Shown here piece by piece: positions 23,153-32,033 of a stretch of DNA of 40,028 nucleotides; positions within the stretch are counted from its first letter, which is position 1; the number at the start of each line of letters is the position of its first letter. The translations under genes and the position numbers were made by a program. The stretch is from NCBI GenBank assembly GCA_900543155.1, contig UQQN01000009.1:1-40028 (forward strand), written 5' to 3'. This DNA comes from an uncultured Prevotella sp. GTDB taxonomy: Bacteria; Bacteroidota; Bacteroidia; Bacteroidales; Bacteroidaceae. The notes below the pieces were generated by a model, which saw nothing but the letters and a program-made list of their open reading frames with translations, made no database searches and was not told the origin of the DNA.

Positions 23153-24463
23153 ATGAATAAAAAAATTTTGCACATAGCTATTCCAAGTATAATATCGAAC
23201 ATCACAGTGCCGTTGTTGGCATTGGTCGATACAACCATTGCGGGACATTTGGGTAAAGCTGCCTATATAGGTGCCATAGCTGTGGGTGGAATGCTTTTTA
23301 ACATGGCGTATTGGCTATTTGGCTTTTTAAGAATGGGCACAGGAGGACTCACCGCACAAGCGTATGGCGCAGGAAATCAAAGAGAGTCTATGTTGGTGTT
23401 GTTACGTTCGCTCAGTGTGGCAATAGTGGTGTCTGCTGTGTTAATTGTTTTGCAACGTCCTATCATAGAATTAGCTTTCCGCTTTATTACTACCACGCCC
23501 GAGGTTGCACAATATGCACACTTGTATTTTAATATACTCATTTGGGGTGCCCCCGCTGTGCTTGGACTCTATGGATTTACGGGGTGGTTTTTGGGAATGC
23601 AAAATGCCCGTGTGCCTATGGCGATTGCCATTATGCAAAATGTGGTAAATATAGCAGTCAGTGCCATGTTAGTATTGGCATTTGGTTGGAAGGTTGAAGG
23701 CATAGCTGCAGGAACATTAGTAGCGCAATATGCTGGATTTTTAACCGCAGTAGTTGTGTTTTTACGCAAATATCGTCCACATTTACCCCATGTAAGATGG
23801 CGCGAAGTGACCAACCGTGTTGCATTTAAGAAATTCTTTGGTGTAAATCGCGACATATTTTTTCGCACCTTTTGTTTGATAGCCGTGAGTAGTTATTTTA
23901 CCACAGCCGGTTCGACACAAGGCGAGTTAATATTGGCAGCCAACACCTTGTTAATGCAATTCTTTACGCTCTTTTCATACTTGTTTGATGGTTTCTCTTA
24001 TGCAGGCGAAGCCATCGGCGGACAATATTATGGTGCCAAGAGTCGTGAAGAATTTTGTGCACTCACGCGTAGCTTGTTCAAATGGGGCATAGGTTTGGTA
24101 ATAGCTTTCACCTTGGTATACATTGCTTTTGGAAGTGCCATACTCTCCTTGCTTACCGATAGCACAGCCGTATTGGCACAGGCAGCAAACTATTTGCCTT
24201 ATGCTTATTGCATCCCCTTAGTAAGTTTTTGCGCTTTTCTTTACGATGGACTTTTTATAGGTTCAACTGCTACGCGCTATATGTTAATAAGCATGTTGGC
24301 AGCATCTGTTTTGTTTTTTGTAATAATAAGTGCATTCCCCCTTACCAACCATGTGCTTTGGGTAGCATTTTTAGCCTATTTAGGTTGTCGGGGTGTGGTT
24401 CAAGCCTTTCTATATCCCAAACTCACAAAGAAAATGCTTAAAACTTGCAACGATAGAAATTAA
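23153..24463 (+). CDS. MATE-family multidrug/toxin exporter
   Basis: A 436-residue inner-membrane antiporter with about twelve helices in two homologous halves. The first half begins LHIAIPSIISNITVPLLALV and DTTIAGHLGKAAYIGAIAVG, the classic MATE start with an Asp in helix 1-2. The second half has FDGFSYAGEAIGGQYYGAKS, mirroring the first. It would use a Na+ or H+ gradient to export cationic or drug-like compounds; the substrate is unknown. It follows birA by 22 bp and precedes pyrH by 49 bp. Bacteroidetes genomes commonly hold several MATE genes. Confidence 0.94.
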   Translation: MNKKILHIAIPSIISNITVPLLALVDTTIAGHLGKAAYIGAIAVGGMLFNMAYWLFGFLRMGTGGLTAQAYGAGNQRESMLVLLRSLSVAIVVSAVLIVLQRPIIELAFRFITTTPEVAQYAHLYFNILIWGAPAVLGLYGFTGWFLGMQNARVPMAIAIMQNVVNIAVSAMLVLAFGWKVEGIAAGTLVAQYAGFLTAVVVFLRKYRPHLPHVRWREVTNRVAFKKFFGVNRDIFFRTFCLIAVSSYFTTAGSTQGELILAANTLLMQFFTLFSYLFDGFSYAGEAIGGQYYGAKSREEFCALTRSLFKWGIGLVIAFTLVYIAFGSAILSLLTDSTAVLAQAANYLPYAYCIPLVSFCAFLYDGLFIGSTATRYMLISMLAASVLFFVIISAFPLTNHVLWVAFLAYLGCRGVVQAFLYPKLTKKMLKTCNDRN

Positions 24464-24512
24464 ATCATTAAATTTGCGCACATTCTAATAATTATACGAA
24501 ATATAAAGAAAT

Positions 24513-25223
24513 ATGGCAAAGTTCAAACGCATATTGCTTAAGCTCAGTGGTGAAAGTTTGATGGGCGAGCAAGGTTACGGAATTGACGTTAAACGTCTTA
24601 ATGAATACGCAACTCAGATAAAAGAAGCGCTCGAGATGGGCGTTCAAATCAGCATCGTTATTGGCGGTGGCAACATCTTCCGCGGTTTGAGTGGAGCAGG
24701 CAAAGGCTTCGACCGTGTAAAGGGAGACCAAATGGGTATGTGTGCCACTGTTATTAACTCGCTCGCTCTGAGCAGTGCATTAGGTGCAATCGGTGTAAAG
24801 AGCCATGTGCTCACAGCCATTCGCATGGAACCCATTGGTGAGTTCTATAGCAAATGGAAGGCTATTGAGGCTATGGAGCGCGGTGAGGTTGCAATTATTA
24901 GTTGTGGCACAGGTAGTCCTTACTTTACAACCGATACAGGCTCATCATTGCGTGGCATAGAGACTGAAGCCGACGTAATGCTTAAAGGTACTCGTGTGGA
25001 TGGTGTGTATACTGCCGACCCTGAGAAAGATCCTACAGCTACTAAGTTCGATGAAATTACTTACGACGAAGTGCTTTCGCGTGGTCTTAAGGTAATGGAT
25101 GTGACAGCTACTGCCATGTGTCGCGAAAATAAGTTGCCCATCTATGTATTTAACATGGATGTTTATGGCAACCTTAAAAAGGTGCTTGAAGGCGAAAATA
25201 TCGGTACCTACGTTCACGCATAA
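24513..25223 (+). CDS. pyrH: UMP kinase
   Basis: Phosphorylates UMP to UDP with ATP in pyrimidine synthesis; a hexamer in the cytoplasm. Amino-acid-kinase-fold motifs are intact: KRILLKLSGESLMGEQGYGI, VIGGGNIFRG, DQMGMCATVINSLAL, SCGTGSPYFTTDTGSSLRGI, and GVYTADPEKDPTATKFDEIT. 236 residues is the normal length. The codon bias is more regular than in its neighbours, as expected of an essential gene. A 15-bp inverted repeat lies 26 bp after the stop. Confidence 0.97.
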   Translation: MAKFKRILLKLSGESLMGEQGYGIDVKRLNEYATQIKEALEMGVQISIVIGGGNIFRGLSGAGKGFDRVKGDQMGMCATVINSLALSSALGAIGVKSHVLTAIRMEPIGEFYSKWKAIEAMERGEVAIISCGTGSPYFTTDTGSSLRGIETEADVMLKGTRVDGVYTADPEKDPTATKFDEITYDEVLSRGLKVMDVTATAMCRENKLPIYVFNMDVYGNLKKVLEGENIGTYVHA

Positions 25224-25248
25224 ATCGATAGACGCACACATTGAAGTT

Positions 25249-25309
25249 TAGGAGTTGAAAAGTTTGAGAGATATACAAAATCTTTAATCATATTACTTTT
25301 CAACTCCTA
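25249..25309. repeat. 15-bp intergenic inverted repeat
   Basis: TAGGAGTTGAAAAGT (25249-25263) is the exact reverse complement of 25295-25309. It lies between pyrH and the M6 peptidase gene and is a member of the same family as 12458-12534 and 29256-29323. Confidence 0.8.
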
Positions 25310-25343
25310 ATATTTTCATTTTCAGAAACATTCAACTTAATAT

Positions 25344-27944
25344 ATGAAGAAAACATTACTTACGCTGTTCGCAACAGCCCTCTTTGCAGCTTCGGCAAGT
25401 GCCATTCCTGCTAAACCGCGCAAGCAAACAGTAAAGCAGCCAGACGGCACGATGCTTACCATCACATTTAAGGGTGATGAAAACTACCATTTCATTTCAA
25501 CACTCGATGGTATTCCTCTTGTAAAACGTGCCGATGGAGCCTATTGCTATGCTACAGTTGACGCCAATGGTAATACTACAGCTTCTGCCCAATTAGCCCA
25601 TAATGAAGGTGAACGTGCGGCTGCTGAAACAGCATTTGTTAGCAACAACGCAGCACATGCCTCAAGTGTACGCCAAAAAGGTGTGCAACGTGCGGCACAA
25701 CGTAATGCAATTCGTTTGGCGCGTTTGCAAAAGCGTAGTAATCGTCACAACGTAAGCATTGCCCCCGGTGTGGGTGGCGAAGGTGTAGGCGTAACAGGTT
25801 CGCGCAAGGGCTTGGTCATCTTGGTAAACTTTAAGGACGTCAAGATGCAGTCTGCACATAACAATGAAGAATGGAGTAATTTCTTTAACCAAAAAGGGTA
25901 TAGCAAAAACGGAAACTCTGGTTCTGTGCACGACTACTTCTATAACCAATCATACGGAAAGTTCGACCTAACCTTTGATGTGGTAGGTCCTGTAACTGTA
26001 TCGAAGAATATGAAGGAGTATGGTGGTAACAACAGCAATGAGGAAGACATAGACCCTGCTGGCATGGTGGTTGAGGCTTGTAAACTGGCAGCTTCAAAGG
26101 TAAACTTTGCCGATTACGATTGGGATAAAGATGGCGAGGTAGACCAAGTATATGTGATTTATGCGGGTTATGGCGAAGCCTCTACAGATATTGAAGATAC
26201 CATTTGGCCCCACGAGTGGCAAATTGAAGAGGCTGGCTACGACCTTACACTCAATGGTGTGAAAATTAATACCTATGGTTGTTCGTCAGAGCTGATGGGC
26301 GACACTAGCAGCAAGACGATGGAAGGTATTGGTACGGCTTGTCATGAGTTTAGCCATTGCTTAGGTTTGCCCGATATTTACGACACCACCTATGGTGGAG
26401 GCTATGGTATGCAAGAATGGGACGTAATGGACTATGGTTCGTATGCTGCCGATGGTTACGAACCTGTTGGCTACAACTCATATCAGCGTTGGGTGAGTGG
26501 TTGGATGCAACCCACCGAGCTTAAGTCGGCTTGCTATATCAAAGACATGAAAGCTCTCTCTGATGCTCCCGAAGCTTATATCGTTTATAACGAGAAGACA
26601 CCCTCTGAATATTATCTGCTCGAAAACCGTCAGCAAAAGGGTGGCGATAAGGCTTTGCCCGGTCATGGCATGTTGGTGATTCATGTGGATTATGACAAAA
26701 AAGCGTGGGTAGACAACACTTTGAATGATGTGAAGAACCACCAGCGTTTCTCGATTATTGCAGCCGACAATAAGTATACAGCTACTAGCATGGCTGGCGA
26801 TACTTATCCTGGTACCAGTGGTAATACGGAACTTACCGATACGTCAAAACCTGCTGCCACATTATTCAATGCCAATGCAGATGGTCGTAAGTATATGGGT
26901 AAACCCATAACTAACATTGCTGAAAGCACGGACGGACTCATCTCGTTCACCTTTATGAATGGCGAAAGCATTGACGCACCAACCGAAGAGAGTTTAAAGT
27001 CTATAATCCATTCAACTACTGCCTTTACGGCACAATGGGGAGCTGTGACTGAAGCCGAAAACTATAACCTCGAATTCAAAGAATTGGGGGCTGCTAAAGA
27101 CCCCTCAGAAGCAAAACTAATTGGCGAAGACTTTACAAAATGGGGCGAAGGTTTAAAGGTTGATGGTTCAAAGGATATTTCTTCATCGCTCGACGAAAAG
27201 ACAGCCACTCCTGGTTGGACAGGTCTCAAGGTATACAATGGCATTGGTGGTGCAAAACTCGGTACATCAAAGTCTATGGGGTATCTTGTTTCGCCCAGCT
27301 TAGATGCTGATAACGAAGTGCTTACTGTGGCACTTACTATGTCTCCGTTCAAAACCGAGAATGCGGTAACTTTAACATTGCTCTCAGCCAATGATGCTGA
27401 GTTATCGTCACAGTCTATTACAGCAACTGGCAATATGCAAGTGTCCCATTTCGCTAATCCCGTGGGTAGTGGCGTTAAATTGAAAATCATCTCAACCAAA
27501 CGCTCGTATGTAAATGCTGTGAGCATCTTCGATGGTGACTTTGAGGCAGATGACCTTGTCGATGTGCTTTCTGCTCAACATAAGGAAAAGACTGTAGCAT
27601 CGCGTGCTAAACAAACTTTTACGGGTATTACCTCTACTTCGTTAGACTTTACAGACCTTACGGATGGTGGCACTTATATGTGGCGTGTTCAAGCTGTAAA
27701 GGGAAATGTTCTTTCCTCTTGGACACCTTGGCAAAAAGTTGCTCTTTCGGGTACGACTGAAGGTGTAGGTTCTGTGTTTGCATCTACTCCTGCTATTGCA
27801 GCAAACGAGATGGTTGATGTGTATACAGCTTGTGGACAACTTGTAGGTCGCATTTCGTATGCCAATTTCCAATCGCAACCTATGTACACTGGCGTTTACC
27901 TCTTGCGTACAACTAATGGCAAGGTGGTGAAGGTCGTGAAATAA
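25344..27944 (+). CDS. Secreted M6-family zinc metallopeptidase with putative T9SS sorting tail
   Basis: An 866-residue exported protease. The signal peptide is MKKTLLTLFATALFAASASA. A propeptide-like region (to ~145) contains QTVKQPDGTMLTITFKGDEN. The M6 (immune inhibitor A-like) catalytic domain carries HEFSHCLGLPDIYD: zinc ligands H334 and H338, catalytic E335, and D344 in the extended HExxHxxGxxD motif. Later parts include a beta-rich region (~600-740) and a fibronectin-like segment (DFTDLTDGGTYMWRVQAVKG). The last ~70 residues end VYLLRTTNGKVVKVVK, which fits a type A C-terminal domain for the type IX secretion system, so surface or extracellular delivery is likely. Members include inflammation- or nutrient-related proteases of oral Bacteroidales; the substrate is unknown. 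Confidence 0.88.
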   Translation: MKKTLLTLFATALFAASASAIPAKPRKQTVKQPDGTMLTITFKGDENYHFISTLDGIPLVKRADGAYCYATVDANGNTTASAQLAHNEGERAAAETAFVSNNAAHASSVRQKGVQRAAQRNAIRLARLQKRSNRHNVSIAPGVGGEGVGVTGSRKGLVILVNFKDVKMQSAHNNEEWSNFFNQKGYSKNGNSGSVHDYFYNQSYGKFDLTFDVVGPVTVSKNMKEYGGNNSNEEDIDPAGMVVEACKLAASKVNFADYDWDKDGEVDQVYVIYAGYGEASTDIEDTIWPHEWQIEEAGYDLTLNGVKINTYGCSSELMGDTSSKTMEGIGTACHEFSHCLGLPDIYDTTYGGGYGMQEWDVMDYGSYAADGYEPVGYNSYQRWVSGWMQPTELKSACYIKDMKALSDAPEAYIVYNEKTPSEYYLLENRQQKGGDKALPGHGMLVIHVDYDKKAWVDNTLNDVKNHQRFSIIAADNKYTATSMAGDTYPGTSGNTELTDTSKPAATLFNANADGRKYMGKPITNIAESTDGLISFTFMNGESIDAPTEESLKSIIHSTTAFTAQWGAVTEAENYNLEFKELGAAKDPSEAKLIGEDFTKWGEGLKVDGSKDISSSLDEKTATPGWTGLKVYNGIGGAKLGTSKSMGYLVSPSLDADNEVLTVALTMSPFKTENAVTLTLLSANDAELSSQSITATGNMQVSHFANPVGSGVKLKIISTKRSYVNAVSIFDGDFEADDLVDVLSAQHKEKTVASRAKQTFTGITSTSLDFTDLTDGGTYMWRVQAVKGNVLSSWTPWQKVALSGTTEGVGSVFASTPAIAANEMVDVYTACGQLVGRISYANFQSQPMYTGVYLLRTTNGKVVKVVK

Positions 27945-27967
27945 AATCTTCATGATATACAAAAATA

Positions 27968-28005
27968 ATGCGCAGCTTTGAGCACAAAAACTCAAAGCTG
28001 CGCAT
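27968..28005. terminator. Bidirectional terminator between the M6 gene and DUF4834
   Basis: ATGCGCAGCTTTGAG (27968-27982) and its exact reverse complement (27991-28005) form a 15-bp stem with an 8-nt loop. It sits between convergent stops at 27944 and 28027. The flanks are A/T-rich but have no perfect T tract. Confidence 0.8.
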
Positions 28006-28026
28006 TAAATATATTTGATGATGAAG

Positions 28027-28335
28027 TTATTTTATTTCTTCAAAGTCGATATATTCTCCTTCGTCTTTACTAAATATTTTGCCGTTGCGAGGTTCTGTGT
28101 TGCTCGTAGAGCCTCCCTCATGATGCGCATTGCCCGAACTGCCTGTATTGTGGCTTTGCTGCTGTGTGGTGCGTTGTGAACCACCAAAGTCGGTTTCGAA
28201 CTTAGGTCCTTTGCGTGTAAATTTAGGCTTGATGCCCATGGCACGCATAAATGAATATCCAGTGTAAAGTACACGACCTATGATGTAGAACGTGTAGAGC
28301 AGGAAAATCAGTCCAATTAATCCGAGTAAACTCAT
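28027..28335 (-). CDS. DUF4834-like small membrane protein
   Basis: A 102-residue protein with one N-terminal transmembrane helix (MSLLGLIGLIFLLYTFYIIG), a short basic stretch, a low-complexity Gln/Ser/Gly middle, and a C-terminal acidic motif (KIFSKDEGEYIDFEEIK). This layout matches the DUF4834 proteins found beside pssA in Bacteroidales. The start at 28335 is preferred over the upstream ATG at 28392, which adds 19 unrelated residues before the hydrophobic segment. Function is not known; its position after psd-pssA suggests a membrane-lipid link. Confidence 0.7.
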   Translation of the reverse strand: MSLLGLIGLIFLLYTFYIIGRVLYTGYSFMRAMGIKPKFTRKGPKFETDFGGSQRTTQQQSHNTGSSGNAHHEGGSTSNTEPRNGKIFSKDEGEYIDFEEIK

Positions 28336-28452
28336 GTGTTTGTGTTGGGTTAGGGGTTTGTAATGGGTGTGCTGCTTTATGGCGCTGCACACGTTTCATG
28401 CGATAAAAGCGTGTTTCAAAAAAACGAGATGCTTTTGTCAGACATGAGGGGT

Positions 28453-29187
28453 TTACTCTTTATGTGCAACCTTTGTGCCAAATGCGTTGCTAAGAATGGA
28501 AGTGAGGATATAAAGCACAATTATTAAGGAAAATCCGCCCCATTTAAGAATTACAAGCAATATGGCGCTAAGGATGATGAAACTGAAGCGTAGTTCGTTG
28601 CCTTTCCAGCCATAGCTCTTGAATTTCAAGGCAAACATGGGGATTTCTGCCACAAGTAGCCAACTTGACAACAATATGCCTACCAATAAGTAGATTGCCA
28701 ATGTGTTGTTGGGCACGAGCCATCCATGCGTAGAGAGCGTAAGGCTAAGAGATCCCCAAAATAGTGCATTAGCAGGTGTGGGCAAACCGATAAAGGAAGT
28801 GGCCTGTCGTTCGTCGAGGTTGAACTTAGCTAAGCGCAATGCCGAGAATGCTGCAATGATAAATGCGGCATAGGGTAGGAGGGTAATGAGGGGACATGTC
28901 TCGGTGCCACAAGTACTTGAGGAAAGTGTGGTTTTGAGCATAGAATAGACAATGGTGGCAGGGGCGAAACCAAAGGTGATGTCGTCTGCCAACGAGTCGA
29001 GTTCTTTGCCTACGGGCGAAGAAACGTGTAAAAGACGTGCCGCAAAGCCATCAAAAAAGTCGAACACTGCGCCTATGATGATAAAAGTGAGCGCCATGCT
29101 GTAATTAGCTTGTGAGGCATAAAGTGTAGCGATGCAGCCTGATATGAGGTTGCAGCAGGTTATGGTATTGGGGATGTGCTTTTTCAT
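28453..29187 (-). CDS. pssA: CDP-diacylglycerol--serine O-phosphatidyltransferase
   Basis: Makes phosphatidylserine from CDP-diacylglycerol and serine at the inner membrane. The CDP-alcohol phosphotransferase motif is complete: DFFDGFAARLLHVSSPVGKE followed by LDSLADD, i.e. D-x2-DG-x2-AR-x8-G-x3-D-x3-D. Several hydrophobic helices surround it. The N-terminus MKKHIPNTITCCNLISGC fits the family, so ATG 29187 is preferred; ATG 29199 (four more residues) is also possible. It follows psd by 158 bp, with an inverted repeat in between. The product is the substrate of the psd enzyme next to it. Confidence 0.93.
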   Translation of the reverse strand: MKKHIPNTITCCNLISGCIATLYASQANYSMALTFIIIGAVFDFFDGFAARLLHVSSPVGKELDSLADDITFGFAPATIVYSMLKTTLSSSTCGTETCPLITLLPYAAFIIAAFSALRLAKFNLDERQATSFIGLPTPANALFWGSLSLTLSTHGWLVPNNTLAIYLLVGILLSSWLLVAEIPMFALKFKSYGWKGNELRFSFIILSAILLVILKWGGFSLIIVLYILTSILSNAFGTKVAHKE

Positions 29188-29255
29188 GTGGTGGAGCATT
29201 TTGATTTTTAGTATGCTTAAAAATAAAATATCTTGGTGGATTAAAAATTTTAAAA

Positions 29256-29323
29256 GGTTAGAAGGTTAAAAAGTTTCCTTTGCAAAAACTGTGTTGCAAA
29301 GGTGTTTTTTAACCTACTAACCT
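29256..29323. repeat. Long intergenic inverted repeat between psd and pssA
   Basis: Arms of about 30 nt: AGGTTAGAAGGTTAAAAAGT with TTTCCTTTGCAA (29256-29285) pairs with TTGCAAAGGTG and TTTTTTAACCTACTAACCT (29294-29323), with a few mismatches. It is one of the longest members of the family of purine-rich stems in this window. Confidence 0.8.
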
Positions 29324-29345
29324 CCTAATTTCTGAACCTCCTTTT

Positions 29346-30047
29346 TTATTTGCGTTTTGCCAATTTAGCAATAATGGTTTGGTTGCCTATGGTGGCTTGT
29401 CCCATCTTTACAAGAACTTGAGTGTCGAGTGGGAGGTAAACGTCGACACGTGAACCGAACTTAATGAAGCCCATGTGCTCGTCGAAGTAACAATCTTCGT
29501 CTTCGCGTGCATAGGTAACAATGCGGCGTGCTACAGCTCCTGCGATTTGGCGTACCAATACTTCTTGTCCGTCCTCGGTTTCAATAACCACGGTAGAGCG
29601 TTCGTTCTCGGTGCTTGCCTTTGGCAACCAAGCTTTGTGGAAATTTCCGTTGTGGTGAACAACTTTTTTCACAATGCCTTCAACGGGGAACCAGTTGGCA
29701 TGCACGTTGGTAATAGACATGAAGATAGAAATCATGAGGCGGCGATCGTGAAAGTATTCGTTTTCGTCAACCTCTTCAATTACTACAACACGTCCGTCGG
29801 CAGCAGCGAGCACAGTGCCCTCTTTCTCGCCATTGAAGATGCGGATGGGGCAACGGAAAAAGTTAACTGCGATGGCATAGAGAATGCCAAACACGACGAT
29901 GTATGCATAGAAGGGCCATAGGGCTACATCTTTGAGCAACCAATAGAGCAATGCACCAACGAGCACAAAAGCCAATAGACTATTGCGCAGAATGACATTG
30001 CCTTCGTTGTGTAGGCGTACTTTTTTTATTTTGGGCTTTCTAACCAT
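29346..30047 (-). CDS. psd: Phosphatidylserine decarboxylase
   Basis: Converts phosphatidylserine to phosphatidylethanolamine. The proenzyme cleaves itself before a Ser to form a pyruvoyl group; the site is GSR in HMGFIKFGSRVDVYLP near the C-terminus. SIFMSITNVHANWFPVEGIV is the other core signature. One or two N-terminal hydrophobic helices anchor it. At 233 residues it is the short (archaetidylserine-type) form typical of Bacteroidetes, not the ~320-residue form of E. coli. It is upstream of pssA and DUF4834 on the same strand. Confidence 0.93.
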   Translation of the reverse strand: MVRKPKIKKVRLHNEGNVILRNSLLAFVLVGALLYWLLKDVALWPFYAYIVVFGILYAIAVNFFRCPIRIFNGEKEGTVLAAADGRVVVIEEVDENEYFHDRRLMISIFMSITNVHANWFPVEGIVKKVVHHNGNFHKAWLPKASTENERSTVVIETEDGQEVLVRQIAGAVARRIVTYAREDEDCYFDEHMGFIKFGSRVDVYLPLDTQVLVKMGQATIGNQTIIAKLAKRK

Positions 30048-30133
30048 GTGTGAATACTTATGTGGAGTGTGTTTTTAGGGCACTTTGTTGTATGCAAAGT
30101 GTATTCTTTTACGAAAAAGTGCCTATTTTGCGA

Positions 30134-30141
30134 CAAAGTTA
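30134..30141 (-). promoter_or_regulatory. -7 element upstream of psd
   Basis: TAACTTTG on the minus strand, 87 bp upstream of the psd start. No convincing -33 element is seen, so this is a candidate only. Confidence 0.5.
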
Positions 30142-30168
30142 ATAATAAAATGGGAATAAAATGCTTTT

Positions 30169-30948
30169 TTACTCTTTAATCCACTCCTTAGAGAGCGCAC
30201 TTTCAAGTTCTTCGGCTGAAAGTCGGAGTCGGAATGCGCCTTTTTCGGCTATAGAGATGCCACCAGTTTCTTCGGATACCACAATAGCCAAGCAATCGCT
30301 CTTTTGCGAAAGTCCAAGCGCTGCACGGTGACGCAGACCGAGCGATTTGGGTATGTCGGTGTCGTGCGAGATGGGCAATATACATCCGGCAGCACGTATG
30401 CGTTGGTGCGAAATAATCATGGCACCATCGTGAAGCGGACTGTTTTTAAAGAAGATGTTTTCGATGAGTCGCTGCGTAATGTTGGCATTGATGATGTCGC
30501 CGGTTTGTATATATTCGTTAAGTCCCACATAGCGTTCAACGATGATGAGGGCCCCCACCTTTTGTTTGCTCATGTTGATGCAAGCCATCACAATGGGCAT
30601 GATTTCTTCACGGTGTACGTTGCTTCCAGCGTTTTTCTTTTTATTGCGAAACAACCGCGTTAGGAAATGGGTTTCGGGACGCGCACCAATGGTGCTGAAA
30701 AAATGTCGAATTTCTTCTTGAAACAATACAATCAAGGCGAGCGAACCCACGTTGACCACTTTGTCGAGAATGGTGCCTAATAAGCGTAATTCGAATATTT
30801 GCGACACAAATATCCACACCACGATAAACACGATGATTCCGCCAAAAATGTTGGCTGAACTCGATTCTTTCATCAGTCGGTAGATATAGTAGAGCAGTAT
30901 AGCTACCGAGAAGATGTCTATTATGTCTTTTATTCCGAAACTAAACAT
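30169..30948 (-). CDS. cdaA: Diadenylate cyclase CdaA
   Basis: Makes the second messenger cyclic di-AMP from two ATP at the inner membrane. There are three N-terminal transmembrane helices (FGIKDIIDIFSVAILLYYIY; IFGGIIVFIVVWIFVSQIF; VNVGSLALIVLFQEEI). The DAC domain follows with the two signature motifs: DGA in FFKNSPLHDGAMIISHQRI and RHR in SLGLRHRAALGLSQKSDCLA. ATG 30948 is chosen because it begins MFSFGIKDIIDIF like other CdaA proteins; an open frame extends upstream to 31059 but overlaps folP. 260 residues is a normal length. c-di-AMP typically governs potassium and wall homeostasis. Confidence 0.94.
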   Translation of the reverse strand: MFSFGIKDIIDIFSVAILLYYIYRLMKESSSANIFGGIIVFIVVWIFVSQIFELRLLGTILDKVVNVGSLALIVLFQEEIRHFFSTIGARPETHFLTRLFRNKKKNAGSNVHREEIMPIVMACINMSKQKVGALIIVERYVGLNEYIQTGDIINANITQRLIENIFFKNSPLHDGAMIISHQRIRAAGCILPISHDTDIPKSLGLRHRAALGLSQKSDCLAIVVSEETGGISIAEKGAFRLRLSAEELESALSKEWIKE

Positions 30949-31018
30949 AGGTTGGGATGTGTGTGGTTTTGGGGAAGATGGTTTTAGAACTTTGTAGTCA
31001 TAAGCAAAAACGCACCTT

Positions 31019-31852
31019 TTAACACTGAGTTGTAGCTTGCCAAATGCGTTTGGCTTCAACGGCTTGTTTCACATCGTGTACGCGCAGAATGTGTGCCCCC
31101 TTGGTCAAAGCTATGGTATTGAGCACTGTGGTACCATTCAGCGAAGTCTGTGGAGTACCACCTAATAGCTTGTAAATCATTGATTTGCGAGAAATTCCTA
31201 TAAGAATAGGTAGCTTGAATATGTTGAAGTCTTCAAGATGGTTCATCAATTCGTAGTTGTGTGCTACGGTTTTTCCAAAACCAAAACCAGGGTCTACAAT
31301 GATGTCTTTGGCACCCATTTGACAAAGTCTGTCTATGCGTTCGGCAAAATAGAGCATTACCTCACGGCGTAGATTGTCGTAATGGGGGGCTATTTGCATG
31401 GTGTCGGGGGTGCCTTGCATGTGCATCATGATGTAGGGCACTCCTAAGCGTGCCACGGTTTTAAACATTTGACGATCCATCATGCCTGCTGCAATATCGT
31501 TGATAATGTCGGCACCCTCTTCTTCAATGCACATGCGTGCTACGTCTGCACGGAAGGTGTCAACCGATAGGGGCACTTCAGGATAGAGCTTGCGCACAAT
31601 GCGTATGCCACGTCTTAAACGCTCCATCTCCTCCTGAGGTGTCACGTCGTCGGCTCCAGATCGTGAGGAATATCCGCCTATGTCTATCATGTCGGCTCCT
31701 TCCTCCATCATTTGCTTTACGCGTTCGGCTATGTGGGTATCGTCGGACGTTCGGCTTTCGGCATAGAATGAGTCGGGAGTGACATTGAGTATACCCATGA
31801 TTTTGGGCTCATCGAGCGGATAGAGTTTTCCGCGTAAATTGAGAGTGTGCAT
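31019..31852 (-). CDS. folP: Dihydropteroate synthase
   Basis: Joins para-aminobenzoate and dihydropterin pyrophosphate in folate synthesis; target of sulfonamides. Motifs: IMGILNVTPDSFYAESRTSD (pterin site), IDIGGYSSRSGADDV, SVDTFRADVA, INDIAAGMMD, and DPGFGFGKTVAHNYELM. 277 residues, normal. The cdaA gene follows 70 bp downstream on the same strand, a pairing seen across Bacteroidetes, and they probably share the promoter at 31873-31904. Confidence 0.96.
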   Translation of the reverse strand: MHTLNLRGKLYPLDEPKIMGILNVTPDSFYAESRTSDDTHIAERVKQMMEEGADMIDIGGYSSRSGADDVTPQEEMERLRRGIRIVRKLYPEVPLSVDTFRADVARMCIEEEGADIINDIAAGMMDRQMFKTVARLGVPYIMMHMQGTPDTMQIAPHYDNLRREVMLYFAERIDRLCQMGAKDIIVDPGFGFGKTVAHNYELMNHLEDFNIFKLPILIGISRKSMIYKLLGGTPQTSLNGTTVLNTIALTKGAHILRVHDVKQAVEAKRIWQATTQC

Positions 31853-31872
31853 GTTCGTTTTTTATTTTAAGG

Positions 31873-31904
31873 CAAAGGTAATAGTAAAAGTGGAATTGGG
31901 CAAA
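31873..31904 (-). promoter_or_regulatory. Promoter of folP-cdaA
   Basis: On the minus strand TTTG (31901-31904), 20 nt, then TACCTTTG (31873-31880). It lies 21 bp from the folP start codon, so the mRNA leader would be very short. Confidence 0.75.
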
Positions 31905-31938
31905 TTGTGTATGGGTGAAAATGCAAGCGAAATGTAAT

Positions 31939-31972
31939 ACGCGCGGATGTACACTTTGGCACATCCGCGCGT
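31939..31972 (-). terminator. GC-rich stem-loop after the export operon
   Basis: ACGCGCGGATGT (31939-31950) pairs exactly with ACATCCGCGCGT (31961-31972); loop of 10 nt. It lies between the permease gene (stop at 32034) and the folP promoter and probably ends the export operon. There is no strong T tract. Confidence 0.7.
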
Positions 31973-32033
31973 GTGATATAAGGGAAGTTCTAAAAATAAG
32001 AATGATTAGCCTCCCTATTTTCTGCGAAAAACT

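Noticed and set aside
30949..31059. Longer start for cdaA overlapping folP
   Set aside because: The extra 37 residues are not hydrophobic, do not resemble CdaA, and would overlap the 3' end of folP; ATG 30948 gives the normal N-terminus.
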